A stretch of 64,000 nucleotides of DNA from Eledone cirrhosa (lineage: Eukaryota > Mollusca > Cephalopoda > Octopoda > Eledonidae). Under the pieces are notes generated by a model. The model saw nothing but the letters and a program-made list of their open reading frames with translations, searched no databases and was not told the DNA's origin. Made by a program: the position numbers and the translations under genes. How positions within the stretch are numbered: position 1 is the stretch's first letter; every line of letters starts with the position of its first letter. The stretch is from the NCBI GenBank assembly GCA_964016885.1, contig OZ024743.1:17475499-17539498 (forward strand), in the 5' to 3' direction. Below are positions 1 to 10,099 of the stretch, piece by piece.

Positions 1-1700
1 GGCTCTCAAGCCTATTTGATATTTTACGTACATTTCCTTTTCATCAAAGGGTTCCCCGATGGCTCAAATCCCCGCTGAAAACCCCCGTCGAAATTATCAG
101 CAAATTTCAATATTAAAACACCATAATGGGGATTAAACCCCCTATCTATATACCTAAATGGTAATTTCTGTCTGTTGGTGTGTGTGCGTGTGTTTGTGAA
201 CCTAAAACTCAAAACCTACCAAATCGATCTTGATGAAACGTGTTTGTGCCTCATACCCGTTTGATTTCTTACGTACTTTGAAGTTCAAAATAATCGATAA
301 TTTCCAGTCTGCCTTGATTTTTTTAAATTGAATAGGAAATTTGTATGCAAATGCTGATATGAATGTTATTTTAAGCCATAACTTTCAAAGGTCTCAACCA
401 ATTTCCTTCAAATTGCTTTTTTGCTGACGAAAATTCTCCAGACCACTCAAGCAAAGCGGAAGCTGAGTTTTGATTAACTGATGAGCGAAATTTGGCTTCA
501 GCTGTTGTGGGCTTAAAATGTCTCCATAAATCAACTTAATATTCTATGCTTGCTGTAACATGTATATTTGCTCTGAGAGGCATTGGGCATTTTAATGGGA
601 ACTAGGAATATACCCGATTCCGAATATTACCGGGTACCTCAGCTGATATTTCTTTAGACTTGCATTTAAATTCGTGATGTATATACTTGTATGTTATACC
701 ACCCGGTGAGATATGATGTTGTGCTTCCACCACTCCGCTAACTAATGGTCTTATTCCGAGATTTATATTTTCCTCTATGAAAATATATATAATTCACCGA
801 CTATACACATCTTACATTTTTGCCTAACAACTGAATATAAAGATTAGAATATCAACTACAATAACTGTAATAGAAACAGAAGACAACATTGCTATGTACT
901 TTCACCTAATGCTAAATGTGACTTTATTCACATTTTATCGTATATGAATCTATTATGACTTTAGAGGTATTAAGGTATTCAGAAATAGGCTATGTGTATA
1001 TAACCGCCCTTCAATACTTTCAGTGAATTGTAAATTTCCAATATATATGTACCTCATAAAATGAATTTAAATTCCATACGAATCCCATTGGATCGGTAAT
1101 CACAGCAATTATATATAATAATAACTTTTCATAATTCTTGAACACGTGAAGTTATGTCATGGATTTGGGACGTCCAATAGTTGTCTTAAAGATCCACATC
1201 ATTTTCAATTACCTAGGCAGTATTACTAGATCATGAGTCCAGATGCATTAAGGATAGTCAGTATTGGGAGAATGAATTCAATGAAAACAGCGGATGAGAT
1301 GGCGAGAGATGCTAGAGATGACCAAGAAAGTAAGGGCTAGGAAGGGCTCGGAAGAGATCCAAGAGAAATACGACGGATGTGATGAGACTTTATTACATAG
1401 ACAGAGGCAGAGAAACAGAAGAGGAGATGAAATGAGTTGAATTGTAGGATGGTCCAAATATACAAGAAACATACTGTATTTAAGATTTATGCAGTATTGA
1501 TAGGATCAATAAAAAAATAGAAAATAACGGGAATATGGTACACGGAGTGCAAGGAAAAAAATTAAATAACACTTGTTACTTAGAAGTGCATATGTATTTG
1601 AAATGATGTTCAGTTACTATATTTTGATTTTGAACATAGACAACGAAGATCTATGTATAGTAAACACATATTCGTCATTGTCGTTACACATTTACAGTTA
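1..1700. other. AT-rich DNA without recognisable gene
   Basis: I see no open frame with a recognisable domain, no RNA gene and no clear repeat here. A slightly purine-rich stretch at about 1270-1430 gives a short minus-strand frame that resembles no family I know. The segment is best treated as intergenic or intronic. Confidence 0.6.
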
Positions 1701-1729
1701 AGGTAATAGAATGTCATATACACACATCT

Positions 1730-1829
1730 ATCACATACACAAACACACACACACAAACACACACACACATACACACACACATACATACATACACACACAC
1801 ACACATTCATACGCGTACACGTAGTTGTG

Positions 1830-1873
<44 letters not shown>
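1730..1873. repeat. (CA)n followed by (TA)n microsatellite
   Basis: An imperfect ACAC/ACAT tract is followed by an uninterrupted TA run at about 1840-1873. The lineage-A PLE fragment begins right after the TA run. The same TA-then-PLE junction recurs at 8.6, 21.5 and 25.25 kb. Confidence 0.9.
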
Positions 1874-1875
<2 letters not shown>

Positions 1876-3420
1876 AGAAAGTATGACTCCGACGGCAGAG
1901 CTCAAGCCGTTCCCCCAACAATTTATTTTGGAAGGACTCAAACTAGTACTGGAGAAAAACCACTTCCTTTTTGATAACGAACTATATTTACAGATAAAAG
2001 GAAGAGCCATAGGCACCAAAGTGGCCCCAACATATGCAACACTCGTTAAAGGCCACCTGGCGACATTACATTCCATACTGCAGGAATCATTCAATCATGA
2101 CTTCGCCACCTACATTAATCACAACTGGAAACGCTAGCTAGACGACTGCTTCATCTTCTGGAATAGAAGCCAAGAAGACCTTCACAGATTCCATTCCATC
2201 ATAAACAATCTTCACGAAGAAATAAAATTCACCATGGAATGTAATTAAAAGGAACAACCGTTTCCGGATATCTATATAATTAAGGAAGGGGAAAATATCA
2301 AAACGGACTTATTTTACAAACCAACAGACACACACCAATACTTGAATTTCCGTTCAGCACACCCATCACATACCAAAAGGAATATTCCTTTTAACATAGC
2401 AAGACGCATCTGCACTATAGTGACACATCCAACACTACAGGAAAAAAGATTATATGAATTAAAAAGTTCCTTAAGAGACAAGAATATCCGGTGAACCTCA
2501 TCAACACAGCCATTTCCAACACTGAGAAAAACAAAGCAACAAAATAGAATGGAAAAAACAGTTATACCTTTCGTCATCACTCACAATCCAAGGAACTTCA
2601 ACATTGTAAAAGCCGCCAAACAATACCTTCCGATTCTCCAGCAGTCCCCCAAAATGAATGCACTCATAAAATACGCACACATTATATATAGTAGACGCCA
2701 AGCACCCAACCTAAAGAAACTGCTTACCAAGGCAAAATTTCCGACGAATAATTGTTTCTACTTTGGGCACAAGGCCAGCAAATTAAACAGTGCATTACTG
2801 GTACTTTATTTTATCGATTCCGTAAGGATGAAAGGCAAAGTTTACCTCGGCAGGATTTGAACTCAGAATAGCAAGAGCCGTAACTTTATGCGTCAAAGCA
2901 TGGCGTCTGACCCTCTACCGATACTGCCACGTCTAATAATGAAGCAATCCAAGTTAAAAAATGAGGGGACTCTCGATGCGGAACTTGCGAACTCATTGAA
3001 GAGGGTGGACAAATCTCCTTTAAAAGCAACCAGTCTTTCACAGTTAATGCAAACATGTATTGCAAAACAAAAAAACTTGATTTACTGTGCAACCTGCCCA
3101 CAATGTAAAGAATACTACAATGGTGAAACCGGAACGGGTCTCCATGACAGAATTCGAGTACATAAACAACAAATTAGAGACCCCTCTGCCAGAAATACCA
3201 CATGAAGTGAACACTTCGCAACATGCGGACAGGGAAATTTCACAATGTTCCCCTTCTTTAAGATATGGTCGGACAACGAACACTTCCGAAAATATAAAGA
3301 AGAATTCTAAATACAAAGAGAGGAAGAGGGGAAACAAGTCCGTGATATCTGTGAACTTATGTTCGATCAAATTACGGACGAAAGACATAGACGCGTCCGA
3401 GCCATGTGAGATGTAAGCGA
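1876..3420 (+). pseudogene. Penelope-like element, lineage A copy 1 (RT + GIY-YIG), decayed
   Basis: This is a 5'-truncated PLE polyprotein. Translation gives the RT finger/palm segment ending in GTKVAPTYATL, the typical PLE motif B (1883-2137). LDDCFIFW (motif C) follows, but the Tyr of YLDD is a stop codon (TAG near 2137). Next come the connector ending in YKPTDTHQYLNFRSAHPS and a linker; a SINE then interrupts the coding region. The C-terminal part (about 2960-3400) shows a Cys-rich CGTC segment and the GIY-YIG core IYCATCPQCKEYYNGETG followed by an Arg/His stretch, ending with DQITDERHRR near 3400. PLEs encode an RT related to telomerase RT plus a C-terminal GIY-YIG endonuclease. Several stops and a frameshift near 3063 rule out function. 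The 3' end runs into an inverted, partly tandem copy. Confidence 0.85.
2753..2932 (-). mobile_element. tRNA-derived cephalopod SINE (OR2-like), inserted in PLE A1
   Basis: Read on the minus strand, this about 180-bp unit has a tRNA-like head with a box-B-like GAGTTCAAATCC and a tail ending in CTGGCCTTGTGCCC. AATAAT on both sides may be a target duplication. It interrupts the PLE between RT linker and endonuclease, so it inserted after the PLE. Copies recur at 14.0, 16.6, 44.9, 56.0 and 62.0 kb. The family name is from memory of octopus tRNA-Arg SINEs and should be checked. Confidence 0.75.
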
Positions 3421-4110
3421 GAAAAGGAATTCGCACAGCTCAGACGGGAGGAAGTGAGTGATGGGGAGTAAAAGGGAGTGAGTGAGTGAAAGTGTGAGTC
3501 TATGTCTCTCGTCCGTAATTTGATCGAACTTACGTTCACAGATATCACGGCCTAGTTACTCCTCTTCCTCTCTTTCCGTTGCATTACCATCTCTGTTTGT
3601 TTACATGTCTCGCTCGCTTCACCCCATTCTACGTGTCCCAATAACTTTTTTTAGTTATTGCTCGCACCAGCCTGAGGTATATAGTCTTTAATGCGAAGAA
3701 ATACCAACGACGGCTGGAAGATCACTGATGACGAATGGCTTATCTTCTTTTCGAATTTTATTCATATCTATCCCATTTGCAACAACGCAGCACGTCATTT
3801 TTCATTTATAATTTTCCCTCCGCTGTGACCCGTCTGTTTTTTTCTTACTGCTATTCCCTTTCTCTGTATCTCTCCCCTTCATTTCACCCCTCTGCCAGTC
3901 ACTCTCTATCAGTGGCCTCTTCCTCACACTTTCACTCACTCACTCTCTGCTACCCCCCTCTCTCACTTCCTCCCGCCTGAGCTGTGTGAATTTCTTTTCT
4001 CGCTTACATCTCACATGGTTCGGACGCATCTATGTCTTTCGTCCGTAATTTGATCGAACTTACGTTCACAGATATCACGGCCTTGTTACTCCTCTTCCTC
4101 TCTTTCCGTT
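3316..4110. repeat. Inverted repeat of PLE-A 3' ends (tail-to-tail)
   Basis: Bases 3316-3500 on the plus strand match the reverse complement of about 3915-4110 closely. The arms cover the PLE C-terminus (DQITDERHR region) and the start of its 3' untranslated region. They show that a minus-oriented 3' fragment lies directly downstream of copy A1. Confidence 0.85.
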
Positions 4111-4305
4111 GCATTACCATCTCTGTTTGTTTACATGTCTCGCTCGCTTCACCATATTCTACGTGTCCCAATAACTTTGATTTAGTATTTGCTCGCACCA
4201 GCCTGAGGTATATGATCTTTAATGCGAAGAAATACCAACGACGGCTGGAAGATCACTGATGACGGACGCCTTATCTTCTGTTCGAATTTTATTCATATAT
4301 ATATA
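3501..4305 (-). repeat. Direct duplication of about 270 bp (PLE-A 3' segment)
   Basis: Bases 3501-3775 and 4031-4305 are near-identical direct copies (starting CTATGTCT, then TCGTCCGTAATTTGATCG) about 255 bp apart. They read as two tandem, minus-oriented pieces of the PLE-A 3' region. The spacer (3776-4030) is CT-rich and corresponds to the 3' untranslated region. Partial tandem copies are a known habit of PLEs. Confidence 0.8.
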
Positions 4306-4346
4306 TATATATATATATATAGCCATACTCGATAACAAGGGGGCAA

Positions 4347-4427
<81 letters not shown>
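4293..4427. repeat. (TA)n microsatellites
   Basis: Two TA runs (about 4293-4321 and 4351-4427) flank about 30 bp of unique sequence. They generate the poly Tyr-Ile reading frames on both strands, which are not genes. Confidence 0.95.
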
Positions 4428-4429
<2 letters not shown>

Positions 4430-4439
4430 TATAATGTGT

Positions 4440-4500
4440 GTTTCAAGCCGGTGCTTATCCCAGTTTTGTGGAGGGAGTAAAGCGAATGAGAGAACGAGAT
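4440..4500 (-). mobile_element. SINE 3' fragment, same family as at 63.7 kb
   Basis: The stretch CCGGTGCTTATCC...AAGCGAATGAGA is the reverse complement of the tail of the tRNA-SINE at 63.70-64.00 kb (TCTCATTCGCTT...GGATAAGCACCGG). Only this tail piece is recognisable. Confidence 0.6.
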
Positions 4501-4842
4501 TCTCAACTTGACAGGAAGGATATCGCAAGTTTAAACTTCCAGCTATTATACTGATATGTTTTACGCAAATACACAACACAGAGCCCATAGAAACTATCGG
4601 ACCCTATGATCGTAAGTTCTACACCTAACTGCTTATCAAGGCACTCCTTTTCCCCCTCTAGTTTTAGCCGTTCTTACCTCTTATCACACTTTACTTTCAA
4701 TTATCTTCTATTTTTACATCTATCTTTTGATGGAGGACTAGTGTCAGAAATGTTAAGACCTCCTTCCTGCTATATCAATCGTTAAACAAATATAGTTCAT
4801 CCATGCACTCTGCCGTTTGTTTCGTTATTTCAGTTTACCTTT

Positions 4843-4933
4843 TACACAGACACACACATGCAGGGACACACACCGACACACGCATTTTACCTCTTACACA
4901 CACAAACGCCCCCCCCCCCCATACACACACACA

Positions 4934-5005
<72 letters not shown>
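4843..5005. repeat. (CA)n / (TA)n microsatellite
   Basis: A CA-rich tract with a C10 run at about 4910-4920 passes into TA dinucleotides at about 4977. It ends where a fold-back-family repeat arm starts (TATTGGTAAACGG). Confidence 0.95.
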
Positions 5006-5006
<1 letters not shown>

Positions 5007-5009
<3 letters not shown>

Positions 5010-5200
5010 TATATTGGTAAACGGAAAAAAATGCTGGTAAATTGTTCACAGTGAAAAATAGTTTAATAAGGCATAACTGAGAATTAGTAATAGTATTGGT
5101 TAATATTCAGTTTTGGTTTGAAGTTTTACCGGTTGCGCATTTCTAATGCTTTTCAAAAATAATTTTGAGATAGACGTTCATGATGTTTGCTCTAATCTGA
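5007..5200 (+). repeat. Solo arm of fold-back family FB1
   Basis: It starts TATATTGGTAAACGGAA next to a TA tract and continues through TTTTACCGGTTGCGCATTTC and CTTTTCAAAAATAATTTTGA. It matches the left arm and centre of the complete inverted repeat at 24028-24352. Only one arm is present here, so this is a half element or an ancestral non-palindromic copy. Confidence 0.75.
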
Positions 5201-5530
5201 TTAGTTTTGGAAATTCTACCTATTTTTATGTTAAAAAAGTGGCTCCAGCGGTATTAAAATAAGTTTTGCGCCAATTCGTGTTGCAAAAATTATTGTGGTC
5301 AAAACAATTTTGATTGGTCGGTTGAGGTCATGTGAATGTTAAAAATTGATTTTGCGCCAAATGTAGGTTTGAGTCGGCTGATTGAGAAGTCACTGAAAAA
5401 TAAGTCTTTCAAAACAAATATGTGTGTGTGCGTGTAGTAGTAGTAAAGAGGTTCGTTGTTGTGATAATGGCCAGCAGGGATGTGTGTGCGAACCGCAGCC
5501 TGTTGCAAGTTCAAATGCCTATTAAGACAA

Positions 5531-5568
<38 letters not shown>
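5531..5568. repeat. (GT)n microsatellite
   Basis: A GT run of about 38 bp. A second short GT/GGGG stretch at 5680-5705 lies immediately before the lineage-A PLE copy 2. Confidence 0.9.
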
Positions 5569-5689
5569 CAGAGTAATTCGTGGCAGAGGAATGGTCAGTA
5601 GGAACGTGTCTGTAAGTGTGTGGGGGATATTTTAACATGTTAAAAGATATTTTTTCAACTCTTGTCTTATACGGAGAAGTGTGTGTGTG

Positions 5690-6802
5690 TGTGGGGTGGG
5701 GGGGGTATATATGTCTCACATAGAAAGGAACTGGAAGCGATATCTAGATGACTGCTTCATCCTTTGGCACGGAAATATCGAGAAACTTAAAGAATTTCAC
5801 ACCCTTATAAATGGGCTCAACACGAATATTAACTTCACGATGGAATACAGACATCAACAACTCCCCTCCATCGACATCCTCATTACGATCAATAACAAAA
5901 AATAGAAACAGACATATACTACAAGCCCGCAGACTCCAAGCAATATCTTGCTTTAAACCCTTGCCACCCTAGACACGTTAAAATGAATATTCCCTTCAAC
6001 TTAGCCAAGAGAATCTGTACTATAGTCTCCAATAAAAACACCTGCTACTTACGGCTACAAGAACTAAAGGACACACTCATAGGCAGGGACTACCCTGCAT
6101 CACTAATTGACAATGGAATCCAACGTGCCCTAAAACGCAGTATTCAGGAGCTTAGACACCCTAAAGTAAATCAACCGAAACTAAAAGCTCTTCCATACAT
6201 CTCCACACACAACCCACTCACAAATAAAGCCTTTGACACCATCCTCCAGAACATCCCTGTGTTGAAAAAGTACCATTGAATGAAGCAAATCCTACGAACA
6301 CACGATATCATAAAGAGCAAAAGACAATCTAAGTCACTGAAAAACATCCTAACTCATGCCAAAGTACTACCAACCACAACAATGAAACCCACAGTAAAAA
6401 AAATGCTATAGACCCAACTGTGGCATAAGCATCGACCTAATAGAGGGTTCGGAATTCTATTTCAAAGAAGGACAACGTTTTATAGTAAAACACAATTTCA
6501 CATGCGCATCAGAAAATCTAATATATGTATTAACTTGCTCAGGTTGTCGAGAACAATACATAGCCCACACCAAAAACAGCCTCCGCCAACGCATGACTGT
6601 CCATAGATCCCAAATTAAAATACGGGAATACAGGAAAATACCACTGTCTGAACACATTGGTACCTGTGGTGCCCAAAATCATCCCAACTTCAGAATCTTT
6701 CCCCTCTACAAATTTAAAGATAATGCCACCCACACCCAGCGCATCAGGAAGGAATCTTACTTTATTAAAAAATACGGACCCCATCTAAACACTTCTCCCT
6801 AA
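5690..6802 (+). pseudogene. Penelope-like element, lineage A copy 2 (RT end + GIY-YIG), decayed
   Basis: This 5'-truncated copy starts inside the RT at SHIERNWKRYLDDCF, with an intact YLDD catalytic motif, and continues into the thumb/connector region (LPSIDILI). The next segments are in a second frame (5983-6279: NIPFNLAKRICTIVSNK and following). The endonuclease region at about 6420-6800 has a Cys-containing lead (NCGISIDLIEGSEF), the core IYVLTCSGCREQYI and the helix LRQRMTVHRSQI. The usual GET after YIG has become AHT. It ends with FIKKYGPHLNTSP at 6802. At least three frame interruptions make it non-functional. It is more distant from copy 1 than a recent duplicate would be. Confidence 0.85.
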
Positions 6803-6954
6803 GACGAACCCACAATATACACACGTCAACATACATACCTACATCAGCATACATCTCTACCCACATATAAACACAATGACATACGAAAACACACATGTTC
6901 TATGGGGCAACACAAATATACACAAATGTACATACCTTTTGATGTCTATAGATA

Positions 6955-7300
6955 TAAACGTGCCGACACACACACATACATAAACGTACACATGCATTGC
7001 CCACTGATGGGCACATACATATTTGTACACAAGTATTCCAAAACGGCAAGGGCTAATGGATTCCCCTTGCAGTACGTACAATCTGGACACACTCCAGATA
7101 CATATTTGTACACAAGTATACAATTTCTGGACACACTCCAGATACATATATACAATTTGTACACAAGTATGCAATTTGTACACAAGTATACAATTTCTGG
7201 ACACACTCCAGATACATATTTATACACAGGTACTCCAATACGGCAAGGCCTAATGGATTCCCCTGCAGTACGTACAATCTGGACACACGCACACACACCT
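6955..7300 (+). repeat. Locally duplicated CA-rich sequence (minisatellite-like)
   Basis: The phrase TACACAAGTATACAATTTCTGG plus ACACACTCCAGATACATA occurs two to three times between 7080 and 7225. A longer unit (CGGCAAGG...TAATGGATTCCCC...GTACGTACAATCTGG) occurs at about 7043-7087 and 7238-7283. The long frames through this region lack family resemblance and come from the repeats. Confidence 0.75.
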
Positions 7301-7442
7301 TGGTATTATGCCAATACTATATATCATTTCACACCTTTTATTATTAAGGTTTTTGATGTTCTATTGAGAGAATCGATTTTACTGAAAATATCGAATAATG
7401 TACACCATTTCACCAGTATCACAAAAATAATTACTGGTCCAC

Positions 7443-7470
7443 CACACACACACACACACACACACACATT

Positions 7471-7506
<36 letters not shown>

Positions 7507-7640
7507 TATGCGCACACACGTGTATGCGCACACACGCACATATATACACACACATACACACGCGTACATTAACATACAAAGAGACATATATACACACACA
7601 CCCACGCCCCCCCCCCACACACACACACTTCTCCGTATAA
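7443..7640. repeat. (CA)n microsatellite
   Basis: An almost pure CA tract to about 7502, then mixed CA/GTATGCGC copies and a C8 run near 7609. The frames here are artefacts. Confidence 0.95.
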
Positions 7641-7671
7641 GACAAGAGCTGAAAAATATATTTTAACATGT

Positions 7672-8082
7672 TAAAATCCAAATAAGTTTCGAAAAATGAA
7701 AAAGTGAAAGAATACCGCATTTCTATCTCCTCAGCAAGCACCAGAAAAATTGGTATGTTTCACTTCAAAATATTTAAAAAGACTTCTTTCTTTGAGCTAT
7801 TTCTTTGTAAAGGACTACCTGAGTTTTGAATTCATTATTAATAGTATCACTGCTCCTTACGTAGAGCTAAATTTAACCCCATATAAACGGCTGTTATTTC
7901 TAGCAGCACGAGTATGCGGTAGCTAGACACTGGATAACCATGTGTGAAAAACCATGTGCGTTAAACAGTCTTTTTAAATATTTTGAAGTGAAACATACCA
8001 ATTTTTCTGGTTCTTGCTGAGGAGATAGAAATGCGGTTTTCTTTCACTTTTTCATTTTTCGAAACTTATTTGGATTTTAATG
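7672..8082. repeat. Fold-back element (inverted repeat, about 110-bp arms)
   Basis: Left arm about 7672-7783 (AAATAAGTTTCGAAAAATG ... TTTCACTTCAAAATATTT) is nearly the exact reverse complement of about 7967-8082. A 180-bp spacer holds unrelated sequence. The spacer start (7793-7848, TTGAGCTATTTCT) is repeated directly at 8341-8396. Confidence 0.85.
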
Positions 8083-8396
8083 TTTAAACCAGTCTACGGA
8101 ACAGGTTTGATTTTGAAATTTAAATTTGTCCAAGCACCACAGCCATTTGCCAATATGCTTTGTTTTTATTGATTTATTATTTTAAATCGAGACAGGCAAA
8201 CTGTATTATTATAATTAGTATTTTTCAATCTAGCTAAATTAGTCGTTTACAATACAAACATGGATATGTTGGTATTTGTGTTTATCAAATATATTAATTT
8301 ATATTAACTTGTATTACACGGCTCAGAAATACCTATTTCATTGAGCTATTTCTCTGTAAAGGACTACCTGAGTTTTGAACTCATTATTAATAGTAT
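7793..8396 (+). repeat. Direct repeat pair of about 56 bp
   Basis: 7793-7848 and 8341-8396 share GAGCTATTTCT(T/C)TGTAAAGGACTACCTGAG and the following TTATTAATAGTAT with only a few changes. One copy is inside the fold-back spacer and the other just upstream of a TA tract, so the fold-back seems to have duplicated or split a pre-existing sequence. Confidence 0.75.
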
Positions 8397-8490
8397 ATAT
8401 ATATATATATATAACGAAGGAAATGTGGTAAGGAACCAGGTGGACCATAACGCACCAAAGTACTCAATACTTGAGGTAGTAGAGTGGGTA

Positions 8491-8596
8491 ATAGGAACCA
8501 GTAAGACCCCGACAGCTGAGCTGTCCAGAATTAGCCGACTAGTCCAGAATTAGCCGTCGAAACGGCTTGAGCTCAGCTGTCGGGGTCTTACTGGTT

Positions 8597-8601
<5 letters not shown>
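8491..8601. repeat. Perfect 32-bp hairpin of PLE coding sequence
   Basis: 8491-8522 (ATAGGAACCAGTAAGACCCC...) is the exact reverse complement of 8570-8601. The spacer contains CCAGAATTAGCCG twice (about 8525 and 8543). The plus frame reads TPTAELSR, resembling MTPTAELKPF at the 5' end of PLE copy A1. A (TA)n run begins right at 8600. Confidence 0.85.

Positions 8602-8632
<31 letters not shown>
8598..8632. repeat. (TA)n microsatellite
   Basis: A TA run between the hairpin at 8491-8601 and the left end of the lineage-B compound PLE. Confidence 0.95.
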
Positions 8633-8637
<5 letters not shown>

Positions 8638-8678
8638 AAATAAATAAGTCAAATGTTTAAAATTTGGCTTCGATTATA

Positions 8679-8733
8679 ACTGCTATATATATTTCGGTGA
8701 CAGCCATCTTTGGCTGTGTCCTCTTCAGGCAGT
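8679..8733 (-). ncRNA. Candidate hammerhead ribozyme (type I, minimal helix III), left arm
   Basis: On the minus strand, 5' to 3': helix I strand ACTGC; core CTGAAGA; helix II GGACACAGCCA / TGGCTGTCACC with a 4-nt AAGA loop and two mismatches; GAAA; TATATATA; helix I strand GCAGT. The tract TATATATA supplies a two-base-pair helix III plus the U16.1-A17 cleavage site (triplet ATA). PLEs are known to carry type I hammerheads with very small helix III. Activity is an inference; no assay is implied. Confidence 0.65.
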
Positions 8734-9090
8734 CGGAATTAGTGTGGTAGAGACGAGTACACATGTTGTTTAGGTGTATAACTTTGTCAATACTCTGATA
8801 TGCCCAGTTCCTGTTTGGGTTGTTATTTCACTGAGGAACTCGAATCATATGAATTTAAACAAACGAATTTCAGCGTCAAAGGGCCTCTTCTCCTCTCATT
8901 GGTCAGTTGTTAGAACATTCCTCGGTCAAAAGTCTATAGAAATTCGTTCTGAGGTAAGCCAGTCTGTAGTTGTTGTTCTTGTTATTGTTAGGTACATTCT
9001 CATGTTGGTAGTGATGTTGTTGTTGGAGTCAGATTTGAAAAATGGTGATAAAGTGGTAGAAGGAATAAGATGGTAAAGGAACAAAATAAA

Positions 9091-9866
9091 ATAAAATAAC
9101 CGAATATAATGTGTGTGTGTTATACCCATCTCAATGCTATACAGATTTGTAAGGTCAAATTTCCCATTGGTCAGTTTTGAGAGCATTCCTCAGTCCAAAG
9201 TCTATATAAAATCTTTCTGGGGTGCGGCTCCCTATAGTGTTTGTGTTTGCTATTGTTAAGTACATCAGACCTCTACCCTTATTGTGTTAGTGTTGTTAGT
9301 GTTGTGATCAGCTTATGTCTTGCAGCTGCTGACAATTTAGAAGTATCTGTGTGTGTGTTTCTTCATCCTTCCTGCCACCATCTCCCGTGGTGGTGGTGGT
9401 AGTGGTGGTGCTTTTGTTCTGCCATGTATATGAAGAAATAGAAGGCAATAAAATGAAGAAAACAGAAAATAAATAATAAATAGAAAATAAATGAAAAAAT
9501 TAATGAAAAAGTAATGAAGATTACTGAAAAATGAATATGGAAAATGAAAAATTAAGATGAAAAGTGAAAGTAAAAATGAAGATTCAAATAAAATAAGATG
9601 AAATGTGTGTGTGCTATAACCGATCTCAAGGTCAGAAATATGTTGCATAGATTGGTAGGAGGAACAAGATGGTAAAATAATAAAACCGAAAAGGATAATC
9701 GAATAAAATGTGTGCGTGTGTTATAACCAATCTCAAGTTAAATATAAATATAAGGTGATACAGTGATGAAAACAGAAAGCAAATAACAAATGAATAATGA
9801 GAAATCAAAAATCAAAAATCAAAAATCAAAAATCAAGTAAATTAAAATGTGTGTGTGTTATAAAGG
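9091..9866 (+). repeat. Dispersed motif repeated four times in the PLE-B arm
   Basis: The phrase AATGTGTGTGTGTTATA(AC)CC with ATCTCAA following occurs near 9110, 9605, 9705 and 9848, the last partial. Another pair, CATTGGTCAGTT...CATTCCTC, occurs near 8900 and 9168. The arm therefore grew by internal duplication. The mirrored copies exist in the right arm (12.6-13.4 kb). Confidence 0.65.
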
Positions 9867-9939
9867 TGTTGGCCAAATTATAAAGGCTGTGTCAGAATCA
9901 ATCTCTAGGCTATCATGGTGTCTGCTCAGCCTGGGTTGG

Positions 9940-10088
9940 TCCCTATGGCTTGAGAGCAGTTCCCAACCTATGGTGTTGTTACTGCCCATATAGCTTGAGG
10001 GAGGTCTGGCCGACAGGTGTCTACACGTTCTGGAGAAGTCCCTATAGCTTGAGGGGTGTTCAGATCTTATCGTGTTGCTATTGTCCAT
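9940..10088 (+). repeat. Tandem repeat of about 98 bp, left-arm copies
   Basis: The half-unit CCTAT(A/G)GCTTGAG(A/G)G recurs about every 48-50 bp (near 9945, 9993 and 10042), and alternate halves resemble each other more, implying a unit of about 98 bp. The right arm holds a longer run on the opposite strand (12300-12545). Confidence 0.65.
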
Positions 10089-10099
10089 TCTGTGGTTTA

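Noticed and set aside
3725..4275. CTGATGA at 3725 and 4256 as hammerhead cores
   Set aside because: A 4-5 bp helix II can be drawn, but GAAA is missing (GAAT follows) and helix I cannot be paired. The motif is also antisense to the PLE piece it sits in.
6902..7666. 254-codon plus frame and overlapping minus frames
   Set aside because: Driven by CA repeats and local duplications with no recognised family. The lineage-A PLE coding ends at 6802.
7705..8045. CTGAGGAGATAGAAA in the fold-back arms as a hammerhead
   Set aside because: Only four bases lie between CTGAGGA and GAAA, so there is no helix II.
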